From the NCBI GenBank assembly GCA_035578155.1, contig JAPWDM010000001.1:172508395-172572394 (forward strand): a stretch of 64,000 bases of DNA, in the 5' to 3' direction. Each line of letters starts with the position of its first letter. Within the stretch, counting starts at the first letter, position 1. Position numbers and translations under genes: made by a program. Below are positions 49,451 through 60,795 of the stretch, piece by piece. Origin of the DNA: Brachynemurus nebulosus. Lineage: Eukaryota > Arthropoda > Insecta > Neuroptera > Myrmeleontidae. Below the pieces are notes generated by a model that saw nothing but the letters and a program-made list of their open reading frames with translations, did no database searches and was not told where the DNA came from.

Positions 49451-49562
49451 TAGTAAATGTTTTTCCAAGTCCAATTCCAGTTTTGATTCCGATTCCAAGT
49501 CCAATTTTTCGTCCAATTCCAGTTCCGATTTCAAGTCAAATTTCGATTCCAATTCCAACTCC
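49451..49562 (+). repeat. Degenerate TCCAATTCC-type minisatellite
   Basis: Words such as CAAGTCCAATTCCAGTTTTG and GATTCCAATTCCAACTCC recur in six-base steps. The Ser/Asn/Asp-rich open frame across it follows from the repeat and has no supporting splice sites. Confidence 0.75.
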
Positions 49563-49810
49563 TTTATTCACCGGTGTTACACACTTCGCCTGAACACTAC
49601 GACTGTCATTTGTCAACTCTTCCAATGGCCTGGCTGGTTCTGCTTTTATACGCTGTTGAACGCTGACATAGATTATTTGTCTGGTTACGTATTTTGTGGT
49701 CTTCAAAATTGTTTCTGGTATGATAGAACTTCTCGATTTTTCTAGAACATTCCACCATTACATAAAAGTAGAAAGAAAAAAAACACATTACTAAAAAAAA
49801 TTTAAGTGTC

Positions 49811-49890
49811 GATTGTCGCCCATGTTTGGGATTGAACCCGAGCCCTTAGTATTCGTGGTCGGCCTTCTTAACTGCTCGGCTATTTGTTCG
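49811..49890 (-). repeat. tRNA-like (Ser/Leu-type) SINE head or tRNA pseudogene
   Basis: On the minus strand, ATAGCCGAGCAGTTAAGAAG GC resembles box A of a type-II tRNA (GCCGAGTGGTTAAGGC), and GGGTTCAATCCC is a good box B. No long variable arm or matching acceptor stem can be drawn. A T-rich segment follows on its 3' side. It is probably the head of a SINE. Confidence 0.5.
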
Positions 49891-51095
49891 GTGATTGAAC
49901 TAGCTTTGATCGTGATATCTTTCATGTGTGTGATCTTGTTTCGGGATACAGTTAAGTTCCATTAGACCATACGTAATGTTAAGTACCGTAGGGTCCCAAC
50001 ATGGGACCCTACTATCAGATTCGAATCATCTATCATACTTATTTTGTAAGAAAGCGATGACTTTCCATAGCAGTGCTACTTTTGGAAGCATCTTGTCATT
50101 CAAGTTGGACTGAATTCTCGAATCTAGATGCACTCAGTATGTAATGTTTGTACATCAATAAAATCAATTTTATAAGCCGTACTTTATAAAGATCATTCAA
50201 ATAAATAATTCAGCTAGTTCCTCAACAACGTATGAACAGATTCATTTATCCTTTACAAACGAGGCAACTAACAATAAAGAAACACCACAGATGAGCAGAT
50301 CAAGCCTACATATAAAAAAGTGTAATCCGAAAGTTGCAATAAGTAGCAATTTACACCATTACTGATTTAGTCTGTTACTGACCGTCGTGGTGTTCACGTC
50401 AAAATAAATATCATGTTTTTTTAATCAACTCATGAAATTTAAACAGAAAAAAATATGCAGTGTGTCGTATTTAACTGTTAAAATTCTATTGAATAAAAAA
50501 TTTCTCAAAATAAAGGGATATGTCTCAAAGTTTCGGCATTGAAACCTCGCTATACCTTTTAGTAAAATGTATTCAATACGTTTCTGTGCATGCACAGAAT
50601 TGCTACAGTCATTCTCTAACTGAATAAAAATAAACGTCAGTCAGATATGATACTTCCGTATTTTTAAATTTCACATATTCCATTTTTATTTTATTTTTTT
50701 ACTAATAAGAAGTCAAATTCGTGCAGATTAACTCTTTTTCAAACAATTACCGTTTGTAACGGACGATTATTTCTTTGTTTCGAACATTTTTTAATTTCAA
50801 AATTTGATTATTTAAATTGAAACAGATTCGAAAATAAACCGTTATTTATTGAAATTATCAATCAGGAATTATAAGAATATAAAATACAATTTAAATTACA
50901 GGTGGCGCATGTGATCAAATTACACGGCTTGAAGAGTTACAATCACATATCAAATTAACAAAACAGACATAACCTTGAATTGTATCTCTTTGTAGATATA
51001 CTAATAGTACGTACCGTAAATCCAAAAGAATCGGCATGAATTCAAATTTTACATCGTATTTTCTTGTATTTCATTTACGAGTACCTATTCTTTAA

Positions 51096-51251
51096 CACGT
51101 TCATTGCCGTTCATCACGCGATATCGCGTGACACGACTACTTTACTGTATGGCCAATCGCGCGATATCGCGTGACAAATATAACAACCTACTTATTTAAC
51201 GTAAAATGGCCATCTCACAAAGTCTATATTTTTAGCTTGGCAATGAAAGTG
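51096..51251 (+). mobile_element. piggyBac-like MITE, copy 2, complete (156 bp)
   Basis: CACGTTCATTGCC at the left and GGCAATGAAAGTG at the right are inverted, with TTAA outside each (51092-51095 and 51252-51255). It holds two GCGATATCGC palindromes (TCACGCGATATCGCGTGACA and CGCGCGATATCGCGTGACA). It has the same length and orientation as the copy at 46670. Confidence 0.88.
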
Positions 51252-51526
51252 TTAATATATATTTAAAATTTATACGAGTATAGTTACTTTATTATAGTAA
51301 CAAAAATTTTTTTAAAATATGTATTTCTGGTTTTTATGAAAATAACAAAAATGAACTGCAACTAAAATATAATTTAGAACTTTTTCTAGTTTCTTTTTCT
51401 ACGAATTCGTTCGCAAAAACATCAAAACAATTCATTTTTCGATAAAGTTACTTTAAGCCTAGTCACTATTGTTACCTTAAGGATTATGGAAGATACATCT
51501 TCTTCGTTTTTACATCTAGTAGGGTA

Positions 51527-51666
51527 AAAGCCCCTATACTCGAACGCAGTTCAATATTCGAACAGTTTTGATATTTTATACTTATATTAATGAAGTTGTT
51601 TCTGAAAAAAACCGATAAATATAAATATTGTTCGAGTATAGAATCGAGTTCGAGTATAGGGCCTTT
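51527..51666. mobile_element. TA-flanked MITE with AAAGCCCCTATACTCGAAC ends, 140 bp
   Basis: AAAGCCCCTATACTCGAAC is mirrored by GTTCGAGTATAGGGCCTTT, with TA outside each end (51525-51526 and 51667-51668). ATTCGAACAG and TTGTTCGAGTATAGAA add inner copies of the same word. This fits a Tc1/mariner-type target. Confidence 0.75.
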
Positions 51667-52352
51667 TACGTTATTTTTAAACTAACTTCATAAATAACTT
51701 TTTTCGTTTCATCCCAGTTCACCCTTAAATCTCGATTTATCTCAATTTACGGTAGGTAATACTATTCCATTAAATCTTATGAAAAGAAATAATTATATAA
51801 TAGTGTTAATTTGAAAGATGTTTAATTGAAATTGTGAGGTTATGTTGTTGTTGTGTCATTTCTATTTTAAATAGTCATCCATCATGGCTTCTTTTCAAAA
51901 CGTTTCTAGTTGTTTTAATTAAAATATATTTTGAAAGACAATCAAAATCTCAAAATAATTATTTAAATATTTGTCTGTTTACATTATCCATTGTATCACT
52001 TGTCATTTTTTTTGAATAACATTTTAGCAAATATTTGCATAAGATATTTTTTTGAATAGAAAAAAATGAAAACAGCCTTTACATGTATATCAGCACCACT
52101 CATCATTTAATAATTTTAATATTAAAATGTGAATACCATGTTGGAATTTCTTTCTATTTGCAAAACACGTTCTTTGTACGTTTTTAACTGACTCAGCTGT
52201 AGCCTAGCTGTATGTTGTTCAGTTATTTTCTTTAGATACCTGTACTAGCCGTTGTAGAGTCACCTGTGTGTTTCTGTATGGATGTGTAATAAAATTTATT
52301 ACGTGTCTTGTCAAGATCTTCAGTATATTATGTATAAAGACAGAGTTAGATT

Positions 52353-52952
52353 GGCTAACTTCAAAAATGCATCACTGCTTGCATGAGGCAGAGTCAAAAG
52401 TTCAAAAATGCATTAGACGCATCACAACGAAAAATCAAAAGTTCATTTTTGCATTTGATGCGTCAAAACAATGCATCAAGAAATTTGGTGATGCGTGTCC
52501 AAGATGCATGTCATGTGTATAATGTAGAATTATAACTACTTGCCATATTATGTAGGTATTACCACCAACAGGAATAATTCCGAAAAACAAATTGTTGAAA
52601 AAGATGAATGTATTTACCTTTGATTTAAATTATTTAAACTATTTGAATACATCTTGCACTCAAAATAGATATGTAATATTTTTTATTCAAATAATTTCAA
52701 TATTTTCTATTTCAAGTAAGTTCAAGTTGAAATTCAAAGATAATATACCTATACCTATAGTCTATCATGCTACATTATCTGTTTTATCTATAGCCAAATC
52801 AGTGGCTAAATGATGCCAATATCCCGTTCAAAAACATCTAATGTGCATTAAATTTTAAGAGAGTATGAGCAGCGCATCATGTAGTATTAGACGCATCAGA
52901 AAAGTCATGATGCTGCATCGATGCGGTAAAGTTTACATTTTTGAAGTTACCC
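52353..52952. mobile_element. Possible element with GTAACTTCAAAAATG ends
   Basis: GGCTAACTTCAAAAATGCATC at the left pairs with CATTTTTGAAGTTACCC at the right. GCATCA and ATTAGACGCATCA words recur at both ends. No clear target duplication was found. The short frame at 52268-52522 spans repeats and is unlikely to be a gene. Confidence 0.4.
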
Positions 52953-53040
52953 TTTCATTTAATTATTCGAATTATTCAGTACTAGTTTTGTCCGAGAAGT
53001 ATATACTTGTAACCACTCGTAATTGTAGTTTATATTATAG

Positions 53041-53273
53041 TTCCCGCGTAAATCTTGCTCGAACTGGTTTTGGTATCTTTTCATGGAAATGAGATATTTT
53101 CCAACAATATAAAAAGTATCCAGTATACTGACCCAAGTAAAAAGGTATCACCACACGAAATTTTATCAAAATCGGTTCAGTAGTTTTCGCGTGATGCATA
53201 TACAAACATACAGACAAACGAAACTTTCAAAACGCTCTTTATTGATATTTAAATCGATAACTATCTACACCAT
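53041..53273 (-). mobile_element. Helentron/DINE-like repeat (family A), short diverged copy
   Basis: On the minus strand it reads GGTGTAGATAGTTATCGATT, AAGTTTCGTTTGTCTGTATG, CATCACGCGAAAACTACTGA, then GATAAAATTTCGTGTGGTGA. This is family A without the TA tract and with the GTCT run reduced. The end near CTAG is absent. Confidence 0.6.
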
Positions 53274-53373
53274 AGCGTTTTCCAACTTTTTTTCAATCGT
53301 GGCCCGATAAAATCTCAGATAATTTTGGCGATGACTATTATCAGTTTTCTAAATTACATTTATACTTAATATG

Positions 53374-53640
53374 AAATGTGGTTTTTCGACCACCTGACCG
53401 ACCATGTAATTTCGTAATATCAACACTTTTTTAAGCAATTTAGAAATGTTTAAAAGCAATTCTTTAATTTTAAATAGAAATCCTGTAGCCCGAAATCATT
53501 TCCGCCATTGGTTGGAATAACAATTGGTACAGTATAATATGAAATGTCATTTTCCGACCACTTGGTCTACCATGTAATTCAGATAAATATTGATACTTTC
53601 TTAAGCATTAGAAAAATGTTTAAATGTTTAATCTATACGT
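53374..53640 (+). repeat. Tandem repeat of about 165 bp, left part
   Basis: Units contain AATATGAAATGTCATTTTCC, ACCATGTAATTCAGATAAAT, TTAAGCATTAGAAAAATGTT and GGAATCATTTCCGCCATTAG-type text, spaced by 163-168 bp. The array stops at 53640, where a family A element begins, and resumes at 54522. Confidence 0.75.
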
Positions 53641-54521
53641 ATAATAAAACTGTAACGAGACCATTGTACTCATACGAGAAAATTGTACTCATAGAACACT
53701 AGAAGCCAACTAATATCAAAAAAGTGTAATTGGCTTGGAGTCATTTAGAGACGTGTCACAGCTTAAGGCATTAGTCAGTCCGTGTCCGTCGCCGAACGCA
53801 CAGTGCATTGTATGTACATTGTTACCATTGTTAGTTGAACACGTTGAACAGCTCTCTCTGGTAATACGTGTGTTGCAGTAGTGTGCGTAAATACGCACAC
53901 TACTAAAAAACACCAAACTAATACACTGCAAAGAGTGTGTATCTACACAAACACAGTGGGGAGATTTACGTCATAAACTCATTACAAGTGGAACAGAGAC
54001 ATAGACAATCTAGTTTGACCCCTTGATTGTACTGGTACTGCAAATAGTTATCGATGTAGATATCAAATCAGCGATTTTTAAAATTTTTGTGTGTCTGTCT
54101 GTCTGCTCACGCATCACGTAAAAACTACTGGACGGATTTTGTTGAAATTTGGTGTGATGATAATTTATTACCTGGGTCAACATCTATTATACTTTTTATT
54201 CCGGGAAAATGTCTCATTCCCACGGGAAAATGGAAAAACTATTTTGAGCATGTACACACATTACGTAAATTTACATTTACATATTTCATAATTTCATAAC
54301 TATAGTAACAAAATGTAAATAAATTGAATATTTTATTATCGGTTTGGAAATTTTTCTGAATCTGAAATCAAAGAAAATGTTGCTAATTGTGTACCGAAAA
54401 ATACAATAAATACACAGTTGTCAATTTGGAGACAATTTAGTGCATTTTGTGTTGCAAGAAACTGTACAAATTGAAAAAAGAAACTACTCAAGGTTTCGCG
54501 TGAACGTCACGGGTACGGCTA
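53641..54521 (+). mobile_element. Helentron/DINE-like repeat (family A) inserted in a tandem array and itself interrupted
   Basis: The left part (53649-53689, CTGTAACGAGACC) and right part (54026-54521, with GTGTGTCTGTCTGTCTG, one 140-bp unit, and the end CGTCACGGGTACGGCTAA) are split by the hAT miniature element at 53690-54025. Tandem repeat text resumes directly after it. Confidence 0.75.
53690..54025 (-). mobile_element. hAT miniature element (family m1), 336 bp, with perfect 8-bp duplication
   Basis: On the minus strand it starts CAAGGGGTCAAACTAG and ends CTAGTGTTCTATG. ATTGTACT flanks both ends (53682-53689 and 54026-54033). It contains a central palindrome (AGTAGTGTGCGTAAATACGC then ACACTACT). 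The same ends with a different duplication occur at 61160-61509. A further ATTGTACTCATA at 53663-53674 may be a footprint or partial duplication. Confidence 0.88.
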
Positions 54522-54765
54522 ATCTTAAATAGAATTATTCTATTCTGGAATCATTTCCGCTATTATTAATTAAAATAACATTTGGTCGTGTAATATGAAA
54601 TGTCGTTTTTTACGTCTACCATGTAATTCAGATAAATGTCGGCTCTTTGTTAAGCATTAGAGAAATGTTTAAAAGCCATTCTGTAATTTTAAATAGAATT
54701 ATTGTATCGTGGAATCATTTCCGCCATTAGTTGGAATAATATATGGTCGTGTACATAATATCATA
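54522..54765 (+). repeat. Tandem repeat of about 165 bp, right part
   Basis: Continues the units at 53374-53640: GGAATCATTTCCGCTATTA (54548), ACCATGTAATTCAGATAAAT (54617) and GGAATCATTTCCGCCATTAG (54711). Confidence 0.75.
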
Positions 54766-55302
54766 AAGCAAATTGTTATTCTTATCTACTTTTCATTCGT
54801 GTAATCCATCATAAGTATATGTATATAGTGTGATATCGACAATAACTTGCCAATGTTTACATTTATCAATATAAATGGTAGTGAATTTTATATTATGAAT
54901 TAAATTTCAAACATATGATTATTTTATTAAATAAGTTTGTATATTATATTAATCTGATGTGGATGAATCATTCCAAACATTTACCGTTAACATTCCTAAC
55001 TTTACATATTAAAGATATCACACTTTGTGTTAAAAAAATTAAAATTCAAACATAAAAATCTGTAGTAGGTACCTATTCTTTTTAGTGACAAAGTTATGTG
55101 TAATAAACTACTATAGTATTCTATAAATTTCTCTGACATTAGCAGTCGCTATTTCTTTAAACCATTAGCATTTTTGTTAGTTGATAATGATACATTTCGA
55201 TTTCAGTTTTCAGCAAGTGTGTGTAAACTTTAGGGGATATTTCAGAAACTATCAAACTCAGATAGGTAATTTTATCAAATGAAAAATTATATAATCTCGT
55301 AA

Positions 55303-55931
55303 GGCCCTCCGCACACGGATCAACTGTTTTGCAACTCGAGTTTTAAACCAGTCAAGCATGCGACGGTTTGGCGACTTTTCGCGTGTATATGAGTAAAGAA
55401 CCGCACATGACTCGACTGAAATGAAACCGATTTCAAATCGATTCCCAACTGGTCGCATGCGACCGTATTTGCATGATCACCAAACAGTTTCAGTCGCATG
55501 GTTTGTAAATTTCGACGTGCTTTTTATGAATATTTTTGACGTTTTTTAATATTTAATTTGAAATGAGTGATCAAGCAATGAACAACATTGAATTTGTTGA
55601 AGAGGTGGAAAGACATGAAGTGCTGTATAATTATAACCTTCTTTTCAATATTTTGTTCGTACAGCTCTTCGAAGTCTGTGGTGTTGACAATAATATATCT
55701 TCTTCATCTGAACTACTATTTAACATGGTGTCAAAACTAGCTTCAGTAACGGTAGTAAAAATTTTTCCATCACGGTACTACTCTTTATAAAACTGTAAAC
55801 TGATCCACAATCAGTCGTGCTCGTGTGCGGAGAAACAATATCAATCAATTGCAAACCGATTGCGTTTGTAAATTATGAGCAACTGGTTTGAAACTCGAAT
55901 TACAAAACAATCGATCCGTGTGCGGAGGGCC
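55303..55931. mobile_element. PIF/Harbinger element, internally deleted, 629 bp
   Basis: GGCCCTCCGCACACGGATC and GATCCGTGTGCGGAGGGCC are perfect 19-bp inverted ends, with TAA outside each (55300-55302 and 55932-55934). A 3-bp TAA duplication is typical of PIF/Harbinger. The subterminal parts repeat AACTCGAGTTT, AAACCAGTCAAG and GTCGCATGCG-type words. Inside are a plus-strand fragment resembling the start of a MADF protein (55563) and a minus-strand Ser/Asp/Glu-rich frame (about 55635-55776), as expected for remnants of this superfamily's two divergent or convergent ORFs. Confidence 0.8.
55563..55790 (+). pseudogene. Harbinger accessory (MADF/Myb-like) protein, N-terminal fragment
   Basis: The first 28 residues contain NIEFVEEVERHEVLYNYNL, which has the spacing of a MADF domain start (F(I/V)EEVxxxxxLYNxxxxxY). 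Harbinger transposons encode such a DNA-binding partner beside the transposase. From about residue 29 the frame no longer resembles a MADF domain and is the reverse side of another frame (minus strand, RDGKIFTTVTEASFDTMLNS and an SSSDEED stretch), so a deletion has probably fused the two genes' ends. Not functional. Confidence 0.5.
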
Positions 55932-57882
55932 TAAGTATTTCCAAATAATTTGTACATTTATTTATTCGCACTTGATGGAATAAGCCGTTCAAGTACTGGT
56001 TACTGTAGGTTTAGTAAAGTTAGCATCCTTTAGCAATTCCTAATACATATGTAGTTAATTGGAGCACCTGTCAAAAATTTGAAATCTATTACGTTTTATT
56101 GTTAGATATTACTTGGAATTAGCAATGCAGTGGTATATTTCACAATTTTATAATATCTTTCGTATTTCATAAAGAAAATGGGTTGGTAAAGTTATGATTT
56201 AGTTGACATCTAACCTGTTATTGTTTTTTTTTTTTTTTTTTTTTTTTGTTTTTTTTTGTTACTAGCAATTTAATTCCCTAAAAAATTTATGTGTTTATGC
56301 GTCAAATCAAAGATTTTTACCTGTTGATTTCATAAAAACAGTGAAATATAACCTTAATTAATTTCATCTTCCTTTTATTCCAATTTAAATAAAAAAATTA
56401 TGGTACAAGTTAGATGATTTGGCGGTACCACCTTTACATATTGCAAAATATACATTAACTTTGAATTGAACGTAGAATAAAAAAAAATCCTCAAACAACC
56501 AATACTACAACTTTTAATAGTGTAGTAAAAATTTTACGGTTGTTTAGACTTTAGTGGAGATGATAACTGTATATCTATTATTTCTATTAACTATTTTGTT
56601 TGTTTTTTATTTTTTATTTTAAGAATATAAATATTAAATATGCAATTACAGCGTTCTCTTAAAATAAGCAAACCTAAAATAAGGAAATATTGTAAACAAA
56701 CACACACACATTCAAACATGTTTATATTAAAAAGTAATAAAAATATTGTCAAAAAAATAAAAAATATTAGTATAAATGGTGTGACAAATAATAAAGTGTT
56801 CATGAACTTTTTAATCATTTATTCAGAAAAATTAAAAATTTTGCAATTTGTACATTTACTTATGAATTTGAAATGAAATGTTTAAAAATGGTTTAAAACG
56901 TCCAAAACCCTACAATTGTCTATAATTCTATATAATTATGCATATATAAACATATCCATGATTTGATTATTTAATAGTATCAGGTAGTAGGCATACATGC
57001 ATATAATGCTTGTGAATGTGTTGTTGGGACCGTTGGGACATTATGAAGTGGTGATAAATTAAAATTTAATAGCTTACTTGACATTCACTCCACAATATGT
57101 ATCTGTACGTATTTACTTTTTGTTCTGTACTTAAACATTAGCAAAGAATATTCTTAAAATGGTCTCATTCGGAACATACAAACGTATTTTCTTATTAATA
57201 ATAATAATAATTGTTATCAATTTATTATATGTATTTATTGTGTACAGTTGTTATTTTAAATAGAAAAAGTTAATTACTTAATGTATGTAGTTAAGTTATG
57301 TACTTATTTTATATAACTAAATAAACTGTATTTTTAATATGACAGGGGTTATTAAGAAAAGAAAACATTTAACGTGAGAAAATAAACTAGAAATATTTGG
57401 AGAACTGGGCATCGCAGCATGTCTTAGCTTTTGGTTACGGTATATCAGTGACCTAGTAAATATATGTATATGCATATACATAGATATTTAGTTCATCCTG
57501 TATGTTACGCTTAAAATAGGGAAAGTGACTTGTTTACTATTCCCTATTTTGAGCGGAATCTGTAATCAAATATTAATTGAGATTTTTATTAATTAAAAAA
57601 TATAAATTATGTTTTATGTAAAAGTTTTGAAATAGGTATATTGATAACAATTGATTGATTAGTAGTATAAGTATTATGTATATTCTTACGTTAAATTCTT
57701 TTTTTAAAGATAATAATGGAAAAGATGTTTTATAATTATTTCAAAATAATTGAAGGTTTTTTTTTTAGAATTTTTATATTTGAATTTCAAAATTGTTCCG
57801 ACGTCCTGCAAGTTAGGGAAAGATTTACTGCTAATCTTACTTATCCTTCTAAACTTGTATTTCACTGACTTTTAAACCATTT

Positions 57883-59029
57883 TTATGTCACCGAAGGATG
57901 ACATATTAATATCGTTGTGTGATGATAGTGGGGGAAACATTATTATAGAATTGTACATGCATATTGAATAAACGCAAGAGGGCTGTAGAGTTGTACATGC
58001 ATATTGAATAAACGCAAGAGGGCTGTATTCTCACTGTACTTAAAAAACGAGCCAAAAAATCATAAATTAACACTTTCACTGAGGTGACATTACTTAGTGC
58101 GTGTCGAAAACACGCACTTGACGAATTTTTATTGTAAATTAAAATATTTTATTTATAAATATATTTTGTTGATTTTTTTAGAAACCTTGATACAATTACT
58201 ACGTGAGAATATTGAAATTTGATATAAAAATATGGCTTAGACTCTCATATTCTATTTTTTGTTAATTTTGAAGTTATAGGTTTGTTTTTTAAGTTTCGTT
58301 TACGAAACATTGAACTTTATGTATTGCTTTGAACACACATTATATAAAATTTCAAATAAGTTTCGCCGAGTGTTTCAGTTCTTGGAATGAAATATTTCTT
58401 ACTTTGATTTGTTAATATTATGATTATTATTTTGAACCTTTTACTTTCTATATAATTTAAAAAGATTTCAATTGTAATTTCTAAAATAAAAAATGTCATG
58501 CTGTTGATTAAATTTCGTAAAGTCCGAGACGAATTATTTAAAAATGATCAAGTGCGAGTTAACCGCCCATAACAGACATCACGAATCTACATATGAGAAT
58601 TTCGCAGTTTAAATAACAACAAAATCCTACAAAAAGATTGTGAAATGTTCTAGTCATTAATGTCTAATTTCATAAACGTCAGTTAACATGGTAACTGCAG
58701 ATTAACACCTATTCGTCACTTCGTCAGTTAAAAAAAATTCGTAAGTGCGTGTTTTTGACACGCACTAAGTAATGTCACCTCAGTGAAAGTGTTAATTTAT
58801 GATTTTTTCGCTCGTTTTTTAAGTACAGTGAGAATACAGCCCTTTTGCGTTTATTCAATATATGCATGTACAACTTATAATACAGTGAGAATACAGCCCT
58901 CTTACGTTTATTCAATATATGCATGTACAACTCTATAATTATTATATTATATATTATTATTATTATTATTAATTTTTCCCCCACTATAATCACACAACGA
59001 GATTAATATGTCATCCTTCGGTGACATAA
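57883..59029. mobile_element. Large foldback element, 1.15 kb
   Basis: TTATGTCACCGAAGGATGAC is mirrored by GTCATCCTTCGGTGACATAA. The arms (57883-58130 and 58731-59029) continue with GTACATGCATATTGAATAAA, CTCACTGTACTTAAAAAACG, TTCACTGAGGTGACATTACT and the hairpin AGTGCGTGTCGAAAACACGC ACT. Both arms carry a local tandem duplication of the GTACATGCAT...AAGAGGGCTGTA segment, with different unit lengths (about 40 and 53 bp). The 600-bp middle is unique and AT-rich, except for an ACGTCAGTTAACATGGTAAC block at 58676. Confidence 0.8.
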
Positions 59030-59034
59030 TAATA

Positions 59035-59260
59035 ATTTGTATTTCACAATCGTCATTTAAGAGATATTCGTCAGTTAACTTTTTAACTGATTAATGCCCA
59101 ATTTCATAAACGTCAGTTAACATGGTAACTGGAGATTAACACCTGTTCGTCAGTTAAAAATAATAATTTGTATTTCACAAACGTCAGTTAAGAGATATTC
59201 GCCAGTTAACTTTAACTGACTGAATTTTTCCAGTTAAATATTTAACTGAAGATTAATTTA
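59035..59260 (+). repeat. ACGTCAGTTAA-rich repeat
   Basis: CGTCAGTTAA or GCCAGTTAACTTTAACTGAC words occur at about 59060, 59109, 59149, 59183 and 59200. The segment TTCATAAACGTCAGTTAACA, TGGTAACTGRAGATTAACAC, CTRTTCGTC duplicates 58665-58735 inside the neighbouring foldback. It is probably the remnant of a MITE with GTTAACTGACG-type ends. Confidence 0.55.
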
Positions 59261-60511
59261 GCTATTTCAAAATATTGCTATTTCATTTTTTATATTTTCT
59301 GATATTTATTTAAATAGTTTTTAACAAAGTACATTAATGAATTTGAGGATTACTATACGGTATTCTATATTTGCTAATAATAAATTAAATACTTATTTAA
59401 TAATGATCATGTGGATTGAAACATGTTACACAGTTGATTAAATAAAAGCGATATTTTGCAAAATGTTTTAATTGTTAGTTAATTCCAATCAGCTTCATTT
59501 TGATCATACAGTGAGCAAAATCGGTATAGCAAAGACCTATAAGCAGAATGCATTTACAAACTAAGAGTAGTTACTTTTACATAATATTTCAAATAACTTG
59601 AAGTGATCTGATGATAAAATTTTCAATTGAAAGATAATTGAATATCCGAGTTAATCAGGACAGCAAGCTACAAAAGTAGCTCTCAATTTTTATTTCATGT
59701 TATCACAGACTTTTATATTTTTTTAATGCCAATTTATACGTTTTAGAATGACATCGAATTCACAATAAATTAATTGCATCAAAGAATGAATAACTGTTAA
59801 CACAAAACTGGAAAGACTTCCAACTGCATTTGAATCACACTTGAATTACTGGTCTAATTTCAGTCGCTACCATTTTTAGCGTCGTTGTTTGATAATCATT
59901 GACAAAACAAATACAGCACTTTATGTATTTCCTTTTTATCCGTAATTATAAGTAAGTATGGTAACATCTTTCACTATTTAACATTGCACTTCTTGTAAAT
60001 TTAACACAGAAAAACAAACCTTACACATACGCAAGTAACATAAAAATTGGCTTTTCATAGTATAAGTACAATATGGCGCAAGTTTATTCATTTTGTAGAT
60101 AACGTAACCAGTTTTGCTCATTGTCAGTATAGTATCATAGTCACTGCTTTGTACCTTTTTTAGCTTATTTGTCCCCAACTTCCATCCTGACCAGTTCACA
60201 ACCTTCTTTACATTTCTGTATTAGTGATCGTAAAGTTCTGAAGAACTTGACCGATCAAGGTCGTATTCACAATATATGTTAGCTTAGTACTACTATTGCA
60301 CCACCTAGCAGAAAGTCCAGAACAACGTCTGCCGGGCCAGCTAGTAGTATTACCAAAATCCAAAAAAGAACCTGACTTAGTTATCTGACCCCTTTTTGAA
60401 CAAATATCTACCTATCTACTACCTACGAGCTTGGTTCAATATTTTGAATAATTTATTTGATATTCTATTCATCTATTGTGCTTTTATATTTCCACATTCA
60501 TTAGATACAAC

Positions 60512-60795
60512 CAAGGGACCAAACTAGAATGTCTATCAAACTGTTCCACTTGTAACCAGTGGGTGACGTAAAATCTCCCCACTATGTTGTGTAGGTACAC
60601 ACTGTTTGCAATGGTGTTGGTTTAGTGTTTTGTAGTAGTGTGCGTATTCCACACACACTACTACAAAACACCTATTATGGAACAGACCAACCTGTCCAAT
60701 TCAAGTAACAATGTCTAACAATGTATTACAATGCATTGTGTGTTCGGCGACGGACACCGACTGACTACATGTCTTAAGCCGTGTCGGGCACACTC
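60512..60795 (+). mobile_element. hAT miniature element (family m1), copy with lost right end
   Basis: It starts CAAGGGACCAAACTAG and follows the family through GTGACGTAAAATCTCCCCAC, GTGTAGGTACACACTGTTTG, the TAGTAGTGTGCG palindrome and GTTCGGCGACGGACACCGAC. It diverges after CTTAAGCCGTGT, so the CTAGTGTGCTATG end and a target duplication are missing. Confidence 0.75.

Noticed and set aside
49431..49745. Ser/Asn/Asp-rich 104-codon frame
   Set aside because: The composition is explained by a degenerate TCCAATTCC minisatellite, and there are no splice or promoter signals.
54087..54299. Overlapping frames in family A repeats (also 17533-17901 and 53035-53217)
   Set aside because: They differ between copies and include frameshifts and stops; the element is non-coding.
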